From NCBI GenBank assembly GCA_023053685.1, contig JALIGW010000003.1:143670508-143734507 (forward strand): a DNA stretch of 64,000 nt. Reading direction: 5' to 3'. This DNA is from Diadophis punctatus similis. Its lineage: Eukaryota > Chordata > Lepidosauria > Squamata > Dipsadidae. Below, one piece after another: positions 11,149 to 23,050 of the stretch; the first letter of the stretch is position 1; each line of letters opens with the position of its first letter. The notes under the pieces are model-generated. The model did no database searches and was not told where the DNA came from. It saw nothing but the letters and a program-made list of their open reading frames with translations. The translations under genes and the position numbers were made by a program.

Positions 11149-11880
11149 CAGTGGTTTCAAAAAAATTTGCTACTGTTTTGGTGGGTGTGGCTAGGTGGGG
11201 GGGCATGTGACTGAGTGGGCATGGCTAATTTGACATCACTCATGCCCACAGCCACTCAATCCACTCAAAGTTGGGCGGCATACAAATCTATTAAATAAAT
11301 AAATAAATAAATCACATGACCCTCCCACCTAGCCACGCCCACGGGAAAAGGTAGGATTTTTTTTTAATTTCCACCTATCTACCCCTGCCCTCCATTCACC
11401 AGTTGCCCCCATTTCCCCTCCTTTAGCAGCCCCGACCGTAGCCCCACTTCCTCCCTCATCACCACCTCTTTGTTCGGGCTGCTTACCTTGCACGGCAGAT
11501 GGACCAGAATCCGGAAGGCAAGCTGACCAGAGTTTTCAGCGGCCCCCAGCCAGCAGCTGCTGCTGGAAAGCGGCTGTCAAAGAAGCCTCCCAGGCCGCAG
11601 GCTGCCAAAAAGTACCGGAGGTTGTGGAAAAAGCTGCTGCCATGCCGTCGCCGCCATGTTCTTCATGCATGCGCATCCCATTGGACTTGCAAGGCAATGG
11701 GATGTGCGTGCATGAAGAACATGGTGGCAACGAACATGGCAGGCGGGGTGAGCGAGTGGCGACCGGGGGACTAGTTCGGGGGCATGGCCAGCCAGCCATC
11801 ACTACCAGTTCAGCGACCTTGGCCAATTTTTCGCCAATGGTTTGCGCAAACTGGCGCAAACCGGATGAATACCACCTCTG
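11149..11880. mobile_element. Non-autonomous hAT element, CAGTGGTGGG family
   Basis: It begins CAGTGGTTTCAAA and ends AATACCACCTCTG. The 8-bp duplication ATGGTAAG is perfect (11141-11148 and 11881-11888). The 732-bp interior shares the GTGACTGAGTGGGCATGGC block with the element at 30.1 kb and contains a 34-bp-arm inverted repeat (11650-11683 and 11695-11728). Short open frames across the middle match nothing I recognise. Confidence 0.92.
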
Positions 11881-12099
11881 ATGGTAAGGAAGAAGAAGTA
11901 GACAGCGAAGATGGGAAAGGGCATTGAGAATTCAAACAGCAAGGATAGAATTGGTAGCCCAAAACAAAGTTATCAGGATACCAAAAGATTCATTCCACTC
12001 AATTCAATTACTCAACATTGCTTGAAGTTACGATAATACTTGTGCTATAATGTCCGTTTTGCTTTCTTTCTTTTTGGGGATGGGGAATGTTATTTTAAT

Positions 12100-12180
12100 T
12101 GTGTTAACTGCATAGAATAGGATAGCATAGCATAGGATAGGATAGGGCAGGGCAGGGCAGGGCAGGGCAGGGCAGAATAG
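12100..12180. repeat. Pentamer microsatellite (ATAGC/ATAGG/GGGCA/AATAG)
   Basis: Successive pentamer variants, ending in AATAG units that lead straight into the CR1 end. It is probably the expanded CR1 tail on the minus strand. Confidence 0.85.
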
Positions 12181-12580
12181 AATAGAATAACAGAGTTGGA
12201 AGAAACCTTGGAGGTCTTCTAATCCAACCCACTGCTCAGGCAGGAAACCCTATACCATTTCAGATAAATGGTTGTCCAATCTCTTCTTAAAAACTTCCAG
12301 TGTTGGAGCATTCACAACTTCTGAAGGCAAGTTGTTCCACTGATTAATTGTTCTAAGTGTCAGGAAATTTCTTCTTAGTTCTAGATTGGTTCTCTCCTTG
12401 GTTAGCTTCCATCCATTGCTTCTTCTCCTCCCTTCAGGTGCTTTGGAGAATAGCTTGACTCCCTCTTCTTTGTGGCAACCCCTGAGATATTAGAACACTG
12501 CTATCATGTCACCCCCTAGTCCTTATTTTCATTAAACTAGACATACCCAATTCCAGCAACTGTTCTTTATATGGTTCTTA
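12181..12580 (-). mobile_element. CR1 LINE 3' end
   Basis: On the minus strand it encodes CR1 C-terminal residues and ends in the family 3' sequence around CCAAGGTTTCTTCCAAC and a pentamer tail. It is 5'-truncated where the GGAA microsatellite begins. Confidence 0.85.
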
Positions 12581-12657
12581 GGAAGGAAGGAAGGAAGGAA
12601 GGAAGGAAGGAAGGAAGGAAGGAGAGGGAGGGAGGGAGGGAGGGAAGGGGGAGGGAG
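12581..12657. repeat. (GGAA)n / (GGGA)n microsatellite
   Basis: Purine tetramer tract abutting the truncated end of the CR1 copy. Confidence 0.94.
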
Positions 12658-12963
12658 AAAAAAATTGAATCAGGAATTTGGGAAATAAAAATGTCTAGAC
12701 AGAGGTACCCTAAGGGTTCCTTCAACAATACTTGAGTGTTAATCAGTCTTGTCTTAATTGAAAAAGCTTATTTATTGGGCCTATGTTTAATTATGTTTCC
12801 TGACAAATATTTTGTATCTTTTCAAATGTTCTTCAAATATGACAAATCCTATCAATCCAGATTGCAATGAATATCTAAAGGAATGAAACGCAACAAACAT
12901 TTGCAGAGCAACTTTATTGCTTGGCCAAAGCAGCCCAAATTGGAGTGCTCCAGCAAAGACTAA

Positions 12964-13038
12964 AGCTATCCTAGCTGTTTAACAGCTAGGATAGCTGTTA
13001 CAGATGCACGTCATATACTGTATATGACGTGCATCTGT
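12964..13038. repeat. Two adjacent perfect palindromes
   Basis: First hairpin: 16-bp arms AGCTATCCTAGCTGTT (12964-12979) and its exact reverse complement (12981-12996) around one base. Second hairpin: 18-bp arms (13000-13017 and 13021-13038) around CTG, containing TGACGTGCATC. Only three bases separate them. No target duplication was recognised. Confidence 0.9.
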
Positions 13039-13238
13039 TTTCCCAAGATTCAAAAATCTAAATTATTTACTTTTCTTATTGCTTATTCTTTCTGTTCTGT
13101 TGGAATGAGATTGTAAAAAGATGCCTTAGGCAGTGATCATTTTCCTAGCTCCATTTCATTGGCTGCCTGCCTGCCACTTCTGATTTTGTTTAGTCCAGCC
13201 TTTTTCATGCAGACCGTTGCTCTTCTCTTAAATTATGG

Positions 13239-13317
13239 TCTCCTCCTCCTCCTCCTCCTCCTCCTCCTCCTCCTCCTCCTCCTCCTCCTCCTCCTCCTCC
13301 TCCTCCTCCCCCTCCTG
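13239..13317. repeat. (CTC)n microsatellite
   Basis: About 26 pyrimidine trinucleotides. Confidence 0.95.
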
Positions 13318-14540
13318 TAAGGCCTTACTCTATACTCATATGAAGTAGAAATTCATGAGTGGAAGAAGATTGCTGTAATAAATATTGATTCATTCCTAAC
13401 TACATTTATTTCTCCATTGTTTTCTGACAGTGACAAACAATATGAATTCTCATTCATATATCTTATTATTGATACAGTGTGAAAAATTTCAACAAGCCTC
13501 AGGAAAAAGCAGCGGATAATTCCAAATAATCCAAATTTACTTACTTATTTATCATTATAACATTTGTATACTATTTGTATTCTATCTGTATATTCAAAAT
13601 CTTCCATATTTGAATTCTAGGAAATATAATGAATCTGTTGAAGCACGTTCAACTGTCATAAGCTTTCTGCTTTCAAGGAATTTGGAGCCTGAACAACACA
13701 CTTAGCATTGAGGTAAAGATTAACCAGCTGTGACTCCATTATTAAAACTCGTTATTGTTATTTTAAGGGTTTTTAATGCTGTTTTTGGCATCTAATTCTA
13801 AGAGGCTTAAATGTAACATTGTATAAATATATAACAATGCATTCAAACAAATTTCTTTGATACGGTCCTGAACTGTCCAATATGGAATGGCTAGTTTATT
13901 TGCAATCCTGAATTAATCCATTACTGATTTCTTTAATCATCTAAAACAAAGTTTCTCAATCTTGGCAACTTTCATGCTGGCTGGGGAATTCTGGGAGTTG
14001 AAGTCCAAATCTAAAAGGTTTTTGGATGGTGTTGTCTCCAGGGCTTAGTAGAGAATGTAACATGACAGAAGAGAAAAACATTAGTTTGAATTTGTGCTTT
14101 CCTGGGTTTAATTTCAAATCAACCAGCAACTGAACTGCAGAAACACGGAACTGGATTTTCTTCTCTTTTTTGTCTTTTGAGACTTAAAAGAAATTGTGCT
14201 AGAATCTTAGCTGAGGTGAATTCATGAATTTCACTTACAGATGACTTCGGTTAGGACAAACATTAGCTAGTATTCATTTGGAAAGTGTTCATTGTATGTG
14301 GGGTGGAGAAAACCCATAATAGTAACTATCAGTTTTGCATTTCCTATTGAAGCTTTCTACAGACAGTGAAATTAGGGGTATTTATTGTTCAAGCTTTTAT
14401 TGGATTTTAATGCTTGTAAGCCACTCAGAATTGCCTGGAGCAAAATGGGGAGCAAACAAATCTAATCAGTAAATATATTCTTTTAAAAAAATGTTTAAGA
14501 TTTGCTTGTCATAAGATTTTAAATACAGGTATATAGAACT
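13318..14540. other. No gene; one small foldback-MITE relic
   Basis: Mostly unique-looking AT-rich sequence. A relic of the foldback hAT family (TCTCAATCTTGGCAACTT, then CTGGCTGGGGAATTCTGGG) lies at about 13950-14008. Confidence 0.5.
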
Positions 14541-14764
14541 AGTTGATGTAGTGCTAAGGTGCTGGCCTAGAAACTAGGAGACTCTGAGTTCTAAACCCGC
14601 CTTAGGCATGAAAGCTGACAGGGGGATTTTGGGCCAGTCACTCACAGGTTTGTTATTGTGGGGGGGGGGGGGGAGGGAAGGAGGAGAAAGTAATATTTGG
14701 TATGATCTCTACCGTGAGTTACTTATAAAGTAATGAAGGTGGGATAAAAATCTAATAGATAAAT
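14541..14764 (+). mobile_element. tRNA-derived SINE (Sauria-type)
   Basis: The head holds pol III-like boxes: TGATGTAGTGCTAAGGTGC near the start and GAGTTCTAAACCCGCC as a B-box-like block. It continues with the family's GGGCCAGTCACTCACAGG and ends in a BovB-like tail block around GAGTTACTTATAAAGTAATG. The 3' end runs into a (GATTA)n tract. Assignment to the Sauria-type group rests on family knowledge. Confidence 0.75.
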
Positions 14765-14871
14765 GATTAGATTAGATTAGATTAGATTAGATTAGATTAG
14801 ATTAGATTAGATTAGATTAGATTAGATTAGATTAGATTAGATTAGATTAGATTAGATTAGATTAGATTAGA
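14764..14871 (+). repeat. (GATTA)n microsatellite
   Basis: About 21 pentamers that continue the SINE 3' tail. Confidence 0.95.
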
Positions 14872-14985
14872 CTGCTAGACAGACAGACAAATAGTCAGTC
14901 TCAGGTCTGATTTTAGACTGTGCTCCTGATTATTACAGCACAAAGACTAGAACAATGGGCCCACAGAAAATCTCATATACACATC

Positions 14986-15411
14986 CAAGGGTGGGATTCA
15001 GCCGGTTCGGACCGATTTGGTGAACTGGATGTTAATTTTAATCTGGTTCGCCAAACCAGTTATTCCAAGGACTGACTGATCCTGCCCACCGCACCACTCC
15101 TAGGAGTCTTCACGCGACCCGTTTTGGATGCCAGGTAAGTGCAGGGCCCGCACAGAGGCTCTGGGAGGGCAAAAAATGGGCCTACCGGAAGTCTGGAAAT
15201 GGGCCTGTTTCCAACCTCTGGAGGGCCTCCGGAGCCCGGGGGAGGCTGTTTTCACCCTCCCAGAGGCTCGAGGGGAGCCTCAGGAACCTGGTGAGGGCGA
15301 AAACGCCCCCCACTGTGGTGCAGGAGGCCAAATAGGCCACGCCCCCATGGCCATGCCCACCCAGCAACCAAGCAGCAAACTGGTTGCTAAAAATTTTCAA
15401 TCCCATCCCTG
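14986..15411. mobile_element. Non-autonomous hAT element, CAGGGGTGGG family
   Basis: It begins CAAGGGTGGGATTCAGCCGG and ends CAATCCCATCCCTG. The 8-bp duplication TACACATC is perfect (14978-14985 and 15412-15419). It is 426 bp with GGTTCGG-type subterminal motifs and no transposase. Confidence 0.93.
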
Positions 15412-15419
15412 TACACATC

Positions 15420-16380
15420 CATATACCTGGACTCTATTTTTTAGAAGGTTCAACCCCAAGGATTTTCTTAATTGTCCTATAGCATCAAGAGACCCACACC
15501 TAACATAATCGGAAAAACCTTGCAGCTTAGAAAACATGAATTGAAGTCATCTGAAAAAAGAGACATCTGTCATCTGACAAAAGACAAGGCGACAAGTTGC
15601 CAGCTGGTGATTCAAGCATGAGTTTACAGGAACACAAAGCAGCAGCTACTGAACGACAATTCTGGCTAAATGACGTCCATGGGCTTTGAAGAGTTGGAAG
15701 TGACCAAATGACTGAACAGCAACCACAATAGACATGATCCAATGAGACCTATCCTAATTCTCTTTCATGGATAAATGCTCTGCCATGTACAGTATCTGCT
15801 CTTGTCGACTTTATGTGAAGCCGTAGATACCAGCTGCTGTATCTGCTGTTTGTTCATTAATTATGTCAACAGAATTAAAGAACAGGAACTTAAGACAGCC
15901 CAGTGCTATGCCAAAAGAGTAACAAAAGAAGACTAATAGTTCTCACATTGCAGTTAATAGCTAATCTAAAATGTTGCCTACTGTTGCATTCATTCTAAGA
16001 GACTGTGCTGAATCACAGAGATACAATCCGTTTGGGAAGGGGGTATTTTGTGCAGGTTTCATTCGAAATAATGGGAGCAATAGGTCATACATAACTGCCA
16101 AAAAATCCAGATGCTAATCAGAACTCTCCAAATTTAGACATGAAGGCAGCATCTGAGCATTTAGAGACTTGAGAGCTGGAGACATGGCCTTCTGGTTTGA
16201 TTAAGCCCTTGGCTAATTAAAGTGAGAAACAGATTTTCCCACAGTGGTTCCTTATTGAAAGCTTTTAGCCATAATGTAAATAAGATTCTAATGCACATTT
16301 ACAAACAGGCATCGAAAAGTGAGACAAGCATCTTGACTTGAGTTTTGACATGTTCAGATTGATGTTGTAAACAAAAACTA
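15420..16380. other. No feature recognised
   Basis: Unique-looking sequence between a hAT element and a Rex1 LINE. Short frames only. Confidence 0.5.
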
Positions 16381-16383
16381 AAT

Positions 16384-16456
16384 AATAGAATAGAATAGAA
16401 TAGAATAGAATAGAATAGAATAGAATAGAATAGAATAGAATAGAATAGAATAGAAT
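16384..16456 (-). repeat. (AATAG)n microsatellite, Rex1 tail
   Basis: About 14 pentamers forming the 3' tail of the Rex1 copy. Confidence 0.95.
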
Positions 16457-16933
16457 TCTTTATTGGCAAAGTGTGATTGGACACACAAGGAATGTGTCTT
16501 TGGTGCATATGCTCTCAGTGTACATAAAAAGACAAGATACATTCGTCAACAATCATAAGGTACAACACTTAATGATTGTCATAGGGTACAAATAAGCAAT
16601 CAGGAATCAATCAATATTAATATAAATTGTAAGGATACAAGCAACAAGTTACAGTCATACAGTCATAAGTGGGAGGAGGTGATAGGAATGATGAGAAGAC
16701 TAATAGTAATAGTAATGCAGCCTTAGTGAATAGTTTGACAGTGGTGAGGGAATTATTTGTTTAGCAGAGTGATGGCGTTCGGGGAAAAACTGTTCTTGTG
16801 TCTAGTTGTCTTGGTGTGCAGTGCTCTATAGCGTCGTTTTGAGGGTAGGAGTTGAAACAATTTATGTCCAGGATGCGAGGGGTCAGTAAATATTTTCACG
16901 GGCCTCTTTTTGACTCGTGCAGTATACAGGTCC

Positions 16934-17242
16934 TCAATGGAAGGCAGGTTGGCAGGAATTGCTTTTTCTGATTATCCTCTGAAGTCTGTGTCTGTCTTGT
17001 TGGGTTGCAGAACCGAACCAGACAGTTATAGAGGTGCAGATGACAGACTCAATAATTCCTCTGTAGAACTGTATCAGCAGCTCCTTGGGCAGTTTGAGCT
17101 TCCTGAGTTGGCACAGAAAGAACATTCTTTGTTGTCCTTTTTTGATGACGTTTTTGATGTTAGGTGACCATTTTAGGTCTTGAGATATGATAGAACCTAG
17201 ATATTTGAAGATCTCTACTGTTGATACTGTCCTGTCTAGCAT
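16934..17242 (-). pseudogene. Rex1 LINE reverse transcriptase, C-terminal fragment
   Basis: This 102-residue fragment comes from the region after the RT catalytic core of a non-LTR retrotransposon. The motif order is FKYLGSIISQDLKW, then KKGQQRMFFLCQLRKL, then FYRGIIESVICTSITVWFG and HRLQRIIRKS. That series (KYLG, KKxQQRLFxLRxL, FYRxxIESxxxxxITxWYG, ALQRxVR) is what I recognise from fish Rex1 (Rex-Babar) elements. The catalytic YADD region and endonuclease are absent through 5' truncation, and the frame stops before the usual C-terminus, so it cannot produce a working protein. It lies upstream of a 3'UTR with AATAG tail. Clade assignment is from motif memory; a CR1/L2 relative is the alternative. 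Confidence 0.75.
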
Positions 17243-17344
17243 TGTAAGAGTTTATAGAATGGGAGGGTTTCTCCTAAAGTCTACCACCATTTCTACAGTT
17301 TTGGGTGTGTTCAGTTCCAGTAAAACTAATTAGTAAAACTAATA

Positions 17345-17715
17345 TTAATAAAAACTAATAGCAATAGCATTTAGGATTATACAGCCATAGTGCTTTACAG
17401 CACTCTCTGAGTAGTTTACAATGTAGAGCACGGGTGTCAAACTCGCTGCATCACGTTGCCATCATGTGATGTTTCACGATGTTTTTCCCACTCGTGGAGC
17501 TGGGGTGGGCATGGCCTGCATGTGATGCAGCTGCCCAGTTTGACACCCCTGATGTAGAGCATTATTTGCACCTTGCCCCCAACAATCTGGGTCCTCATTT
17601 TGCCAACCTCAGAAAGATGGAAGGCTGAGTCAGCCTTGAGCTGATCAGGATTGAACTCCAGGCTGTGGGCAGAGTTTGCCCGCAAAGCTGCATTTTAACC
17701 GCTGCACCACTACTA
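17345..17715 (-). mobile_element. tRNA-derived SINE, split by a hAT MITE
   Basis: On the minus strand the head reads GTGGTGCAGCGGTTAAAATG, with a B-box-like GGAGTTCAATCC, then GCTGACTCAGCCTTCCATC and AAAATGAGGACCCAGATTG. The remainder resumes on the other side of the hAT at 17345-17428. A second copy with the same organisation is split by the large hAT at 30.1-37.6 kb. Confidence 0.75.
17429..17551. mobile_element. Short hAT MITE, CAGGGGTGTC family
   Basis: It begins CACGGGTGTCAAACTC and ends CAGTTTGACACCCCTG. The 8-bp duplication ATGTAGAG is perfect (17421-17428 and 17552-17559). It is 123 bp long. Confidence 0.93.
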
Positions 17716-19865
17716 CCCTATAAGTAAGCTACAGTGCATTAAAGACCTTAATCAATCTTGTATGGCATTCCCAAGACAGCACTGAAAAATAAAAGGAAAG
17801 TAAAGTAAACCAAAAAGGTCACATTTATCAAAGAATTTCAGAGAATGGGGGAGAACATACTTTGCAATAATAAAATTGTTACTGCAGTACACACTTCTTG
17901 AAGAAACTTGGTACTTTATTTCCACTCATTACCTCTGTGAAGGTAGTCTTATTAGTGAAAAGATTCATTTTTGTAATATAATACGAAGCAGTTTTAATTG
18001 ACTTCCACTTGCTTGAAAATCAGGAGGAGTCTGGTAGCACCTCTCGCAAGTAATACTCTTTATTCATCCGATGTATAAATGGCCTATCTAGACTGATGTA
18101 GGATTTAATTGGGATGAGGGGGGAAAGAAAGGAGAGGGAAAGCAGGTTGGTTTTGCAGTTGTAGGTGATGTGAAGCAGTTTACAAGTAACAATTGTAAAC
18201 AGTTGGACTGTAACAGTTGGACTGTGCTAGAAATTCACTGTGTTTGTTGAGATGTTTTAAGATTTCCTGAAACATTTTGATCATGTAAATGCAGCAAGAT
18301 GCATTTTTCCAAACATGTCACTTTGAGGTCTACCACAGAGTAGTTGGAATATTTCGATATTATTTTATTCTTCCTTTCAACCCTGAGGCCAAATTTGAGT
18401 CAATTAATTCTTTTGCACAAAGTTTGATCCATTTGTCGTACAATCAAGGAGATATTTGATATCCTTAGCAGTTGCCATGTACTCCTGTCATTATATCCCA
18501 TTATACTCCAATCTAACACAAACTGTAGATCAGAAAGAAAGAAATGATCTTATACCTAAGATTTTGAAAGGTCCATTTCTTTAAAAGACAAAATTCCTTG
18601 AATAAGAGCACTGGAAAAATCTGTGAAATTTAGTAATAAGAGGTTTTATGTTATTGTAATATCATACATTCAAGAGGGCAAGAGGGGTGGAATTAAGCAT
18701 TAGTGCTGATTGTAGATTGCATTTACACAAAACTTAAACCAAGTCTATAAGGGATTCATTTTAGAAAAGGAATTGGTTAGTTGCTTACTGTAAAAAAATG
18801 AGTATTGGAACCATGACAACTCGACATTATTAAGTGTCTCTAATTTGCCCTTCAAATTACTGTCCAGTTATCTGAATATGATTAGAAAATATTACTACCA
18901 GTAAGCTAAATCTATGGCTGGATGAATGGAACATTTCAATTAAAAAAAATCCTGTGCTTTCAAACAACATCTGTAGTTAAAAAAGCAACCATTAGATCAA
19001 AGATTTAATTATACATAATAATATGCAAATGATTTCTCACCTGATGGTTTTGAGCTGAATTTTATAAACTCAAGAGCCCTTTTAGTTTGCAGAGTCATTA
19101 ACATGGGCAGCATTAAACACATAATGGCAAAGAAGAAACCAGAAGAGACCAGTAGAAAAATCTCACAGAGCAACAATGGGAGAAAAGATAGGTCAAATTG
19201 GCATGGAAAACATAGGCCGTACTCTGACAGGCAAAATGGAAAAAGGGTGTGTGAATATTAACAATTATGGAATCAAGACGCTCTGACCCATTAATATTTT
19301 TCCAGGATAACTACTTTCACATTTCTGTGAAATTTCACATAGCTGTGAATATTATGCAAGAAAATCTTTTTGCATTCATGCAGTGGGCTCATTTTGTCTT
19401 TTGTCTCTCTAACCATCACATGATCACACATGATGTGATGAGATGATGATTATCTTTTTGGCAGAGACGAACAAAAATAATTAAACTTAATTAATTAAGC
19501 ATGGTTATTGGATGGAATTGCAGCTAGACTACAAGAGCTTAAAAACCTGACAGAATTTTCAGCTGTTGATGTACAGTAGGTTATTCTCTAATCATAAAGA
19601 TGGGGAGGCAGGAGACAAAAAAGCATGTAAAAGTACTCTGCATTTTATTCTTTGCAGAGATATAAATTAGAGGGCTTAAAAGTATTTTCTCCCAACTGTT
19701 CTGTACATCTTGGAAAACATAATTTTACAGTGTTTCATGGCATCTGTGACTTGAATCAATACTTTCAGTAATATTTGGAAGCCATCACATGAGGTCACTT
19801 TAAGAGCTATGGAAAAGCAAGGCGACTAACCTTTAGTTTGTTCAATACTGCAGAAACAGAATTAT
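17716..19865. other. No gene recognised
   Basis: Long AT-rich stretch. A fragment at about 18012-18075 (AGTCTGGTAGCACCTCTCGC) resembles a dispersed reptilian repeat motif but is too short to classify. Confidence 0.45.
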
Positions 19866-19867
19866 TA

Positions 19868-20351
19868 CCGTATTTTTCAGAGTATAAGACGCACCTTTTT
19901 CCTCCCTAAAAGTGGCTGAAAATTTGGGTGTGTCTTATACTTCGAATGCAGCTTTTTTTTCCACCCCTAACTAGGCTAACAGATCTTCCCAGCTCTTACC
20001 TTGCAGGCTTTTTCATTGTTACTCTCTCCGAAGAATGTTTTTCCAGCCCTAAGTCTTTGCAGAATTTTTTTTCATTGCTCTACTTGCTCCGAATAAGTTT
20101 TTTTCTAGCCCTAACCAGGTGCTAACTATCTTCCCAGCTCTTACCGGCTTGCATGCTCTTTCATTGTTACTCTCTCAGAAGAAGGTTTTTTTAAGTCCTA
20201 ACCAGGGGATAAAATAATGTGCTGAAGCTGACCAGACTAAGGATGCTAGCCAGATGAATACCTGGTAGGCAGATTGTTTTCCCCTATTTTCCTCCCCAAA
20301 AACTAAGGTGTGTCTTATACTCCGGTGCGTCTTATACTCCAAAAAATACGG
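19868..20351. mobile_element. TA-flanked MITE (TATAAGACGCACC family), copy B
   Basis: It begins CCGTATTTTTCAGAGTATAA and ends with the inverted form, AAAAAATACGG, flanked by TA on both sides (19866-19867 and 20352-20353). The right end carries two successive copies of a GGTGCGTCTTATACTCC-type motif. The 484-bp interior includes GCTGAAGCTGACCAGACTAA, shared by copies A, C, E and partly F. Confidence 0.9.
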
Positions 20352-20459
20352 TATATGAAGTTTTAGATTAATGTCCTTTGTGATCTGGTCCTAATTTATG
20401 GGGAAATTACCTGTCCTATCATATCAGAATATGGATGTTTTTTCCACAACCAAACCTGT

Positions 20460-20849
20460 TGTCAGCATTCTGAGTAACACATCCAAAGAAATCAGAACTC
20501 CAAGGCAGGAATGTTCCTCAGAGAACATGTTTATTGGAACATCATATCGGCACAGCTAGTGGAAAACCAATTCTAAAAGTTTCCCGCAGTTACCATATAA
20601 TTAAAAGAGCAAATGTTTTCCTCTCCAGATGTCACAGGTCACATTGTCTAATCAAAGCAGGTGGTGGGCTCCCTCAATTTCTTCTACTCCTCCTCCAACT
20701 GCCACCTGTTGGGATGACCTTGGTTCCTATGGAAGAGCTCTTTATTTTGTCTTCAGGACATTCTAGCTATTTCCCCGCTCATCCTCCAGTGCGTGGCAAC
20801 TGTGAAGCAGCACAAGATGGCTTTAGCCAGGTTTGATTCAGAGTTGACA
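20460..20849 (-). mobile_element. Solo LTR, 390 bp
   Basis: On the minus strand it starts TGTCAACTCTG and ends AATGCTGACA. The 5-bp duplication CCTGT flanks it exactly (20455-20459 and 20850-20854). An AATAAA signal lies near the 3' end (TTCCAATAAACATG on the minus strand). Its GCTGACA terminus and size resemble the LTR at 60.85 kb. No internal domain remains. Confidence 0.85.
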
Positions 20850-20854
20850 CCTGT

Positions 20855-21600
20855 GTTTTGAGTGGTGAGCCATGAGATTCCTTCCAAAAAAGAGGAGAGA
20901 GCAAAATCTAAATTTGATCTGATTTAATTTAATTAATTTAATTAATTAATGATTCCTAAGAGGTCAGTAAGGGACGTGCATAAGTGCACCAGCATGCCTA
21001 CCGTCTCTGTCCTAATGTTCCCTCTTTTCAGGACCCATCTTATGTATATAAACAATGTTATATCTATGTATATTACCAATACGTACTTGATAAAATAAAT
21101 AAACAAATAAAATAAAAATAAAATTTTAATGTAATTAACATTAATCTTGTTGGTATGATTTTGTTTTCAATTGTGACTTTAATTCTGCCCCATTCAAATT
21201 ACAATTTAGCAGCACTTTATAAAAAACCTGGAGCCATGCCAAGGGTTTCCAGACACTTCCAAGAACCATTTGAGTTCATTGATACTGCGGATTAAAACTG
21301 GATTGAGATTCCTAAAAAGTAATTGAGATCTGTAGTGTGTGTCTTTGTATGGCTATAATCACAAGAGCACAAGGTTGAGGATGCAAATATTTTCTCATTG
21401 CCTTGCAATAATAGGACCAACCTTTGCTGAAATGATTGTGGATAGATTTTATACAATTTGAAAATTTAATTTTCACCAGGTTCTGCAAATGAAAAGGAAA
21501 TCATTTGCATGAGATAAAAAAAACCAGGAAGGACAAAGGAAAATTGTTTTCAAACAGAATCGTTTTTTTGGGGGGGGATGCTTCACTAATTAATATCATT
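20855..21600. other. No gene recognised
   Basis: AT-rich, with a short TTAA-rich patch (20920-20950) and an A-rich tail-like run (21085-21130) that may end an old retroposon. Confidence 0.45.
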
Positions 21601-21615
21601 TAAAACATGTTGTAA

Positions 21616-22493
21616 GGCCCAAAATTTTGGGTATAATATAGAATTGGAAAAGTGGGAGAATGTATGGAGTAAAAGTTATAAAATGACAAAATCTGTAGCG
21701 TACAAAGAAAACATATACAAAATGTTTTACAGATGGCACTTTCCACCAGTAAGGATTGCAAAAATGTATCCTAATGCGTCATCAGAATGTTGGAAGTGTA
21801 AACACAATATAGGAACATATTATCACATGTGGTGGTCTTTCCCTAAAGCAAAACAGTACTGCCAAAGGATAAGGAAATGGATCGAAGAAATAACAAAACG
21901 ACACATAGAAATGAAACCAGAACTATTTTTATTAGGGATATTTACAGGAAATCAAGACAAGAAAACGCAATATTTAATTTTACATATTATTATTGCAGCA
22001 AGAATAACATTCGCCCAGATGTGGAAAAATCATAACCAACAGAAAAATGTGTGATTAACAAAATCTTAGAATGTGCAGAGATGGATAGGCTTACTAAAGT
22101 AATAAACAATGAAGAGGATTCAGAATATTATAAAATATGGGATGATTGGTACAAATGGCTAGATAATGCATAGGTTAGGAATACCGTAACTAAATAAGGT
22201 ACAAAAGTAAGACTGTGGCAAGAAAAGGTACTAAAAAATAGTACAAATGGAATGTTTGCATTAAAATCTTATTATTCTATGACAGATATACGAGGAAATG
22301 TAAAGAGAATTAATGTGTTATTATGTATATACTACATGTAAATATTATATGTTTACTATAAGCAGAAAAGAGGGACAAATGAATAAGAAAAGGATGTAAA
22401 TGAATGTGGGATAATTGTCCAATAACCAGAATGTAAAAACTTCTTTTTAATGTAAAATGCTCAATAAAAATATAAAATAAAATAAAATAAAAT
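21616..22493 (+). mobile_element. L1 LINE, 5'-truncated 3' end with target-site duplication
   Basis: It carries the last part of ORF2, a 3'UTR and an AATAAA-rich (AAAAT)n tail. A 14-bp duplication AAAACATGTTGTAA (21602-21615) recurs as AAAACATGCTGTAA (22494-22507). This is the classic product of target-primed reverse transcription. Confidence 0.9.
21644..22171 (+). pseudogene. L1 ORF2 C-terminal fragment
   Basis: The first frame (21644-22054) encodes about 136 residues typical of the end of L1 ORF2p: a Trp/Lys-rich stretch (WHFPPVRIAKMYP), then a Cys-rich block with CWKCK followed by HMWW, corresponding to the conserved C-terminal cysteine motif. A stop at 22052-22054 is followed by sequence that still reads as L1 (LECAEMDRLTK, then YKIWDDWYKWL), up to about 22171. 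The RT and endonuclease domains are missing because the copy is 5'-truncated. It cannot encode a working protein. A sister fragment lies at 50.6 kb. Confidence 0.85.
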
Positions 22494-22519
22494 AAAACAT
22501 GCTGTAATTGAAGACTCTG

Positions 22520-22543
22520 GGTTTTTTTTTTTTTTTTTTTTTT
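22520..22543. repeat. Poly-T tract
   Basis: A 20-plus-base T run just beyond the L1 duplication. It may mark the tail of another minus-strand retroposon, but no body was recognised. Confidence 0.7.
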
Positions 22544-23048
22544 TGCGATTAAGCCAAGCAAGGTTTTAAATCTGGGTTAAACTTATATTTCTCCAAGAAA
22601 TACAACATAATATTGCAAAAGAGATTGGTTTATTGAGCCAGATTCTGATTTGAATCATATAACATTCTCACTCTAAGCCAAAGAAGACCCACAAGGATTT
22701 GTGTTTCATAGACCAAAGGGAAAAAAATAATAGATAAGCATTTATCACAATTGTGCCATAGCACATCTGATCTGTCAAAATATGGGAAATAAGTAGGAAA
22801 CTAAGATGGATATGGAATAAAGACACACGCTAAACATTTTAGTACAACTGCCTATCCAAATTATGCCAGTGAAGAGCACTGTCATGTTTCCCCCTTTAAA
22901 TAAAATTAAATACAGATGTTTATCCAAACCAAATCCACACAAGGGAATATTACCAGTGCCGTGATGGATATACCAATGGCATATGTCAGTTATGTAGCTA
23001 AAAGATAGTAAAATCTGGGATGGATTTGAGGCTGAAGAGAGCAGAATA
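22544..23048. other. No feature recognised
   Basis: AT-rich sequence without coding or terminal-repeat signals. Confidence 0.5.
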
Positions 23049-23050
23049 TA

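Larger units (their letters stand above)
16384..17262 (-). mobile_element. Rex1-type LINE, 3' part with RT C-terminal remnant
   Basis: Minus-strand 5'-truncated LINE. The coding end (16934-17242) is followed by a 3'UTR and a pentamer tail at 16384-16456. The 3'UTR matches the copy at 8.5-8.96 kb. No target duplication was identified. Confidence 0.8.

Noticed and set aside
11499..11859. Overlapping ORFs on both strands in the hAT at 11.1-11.9 kb as captured gene
   Set aside because: Composition is GC-rich and part of the region is an inverted repeat. I could not match it to any protein, so no gene capture is claimed here.
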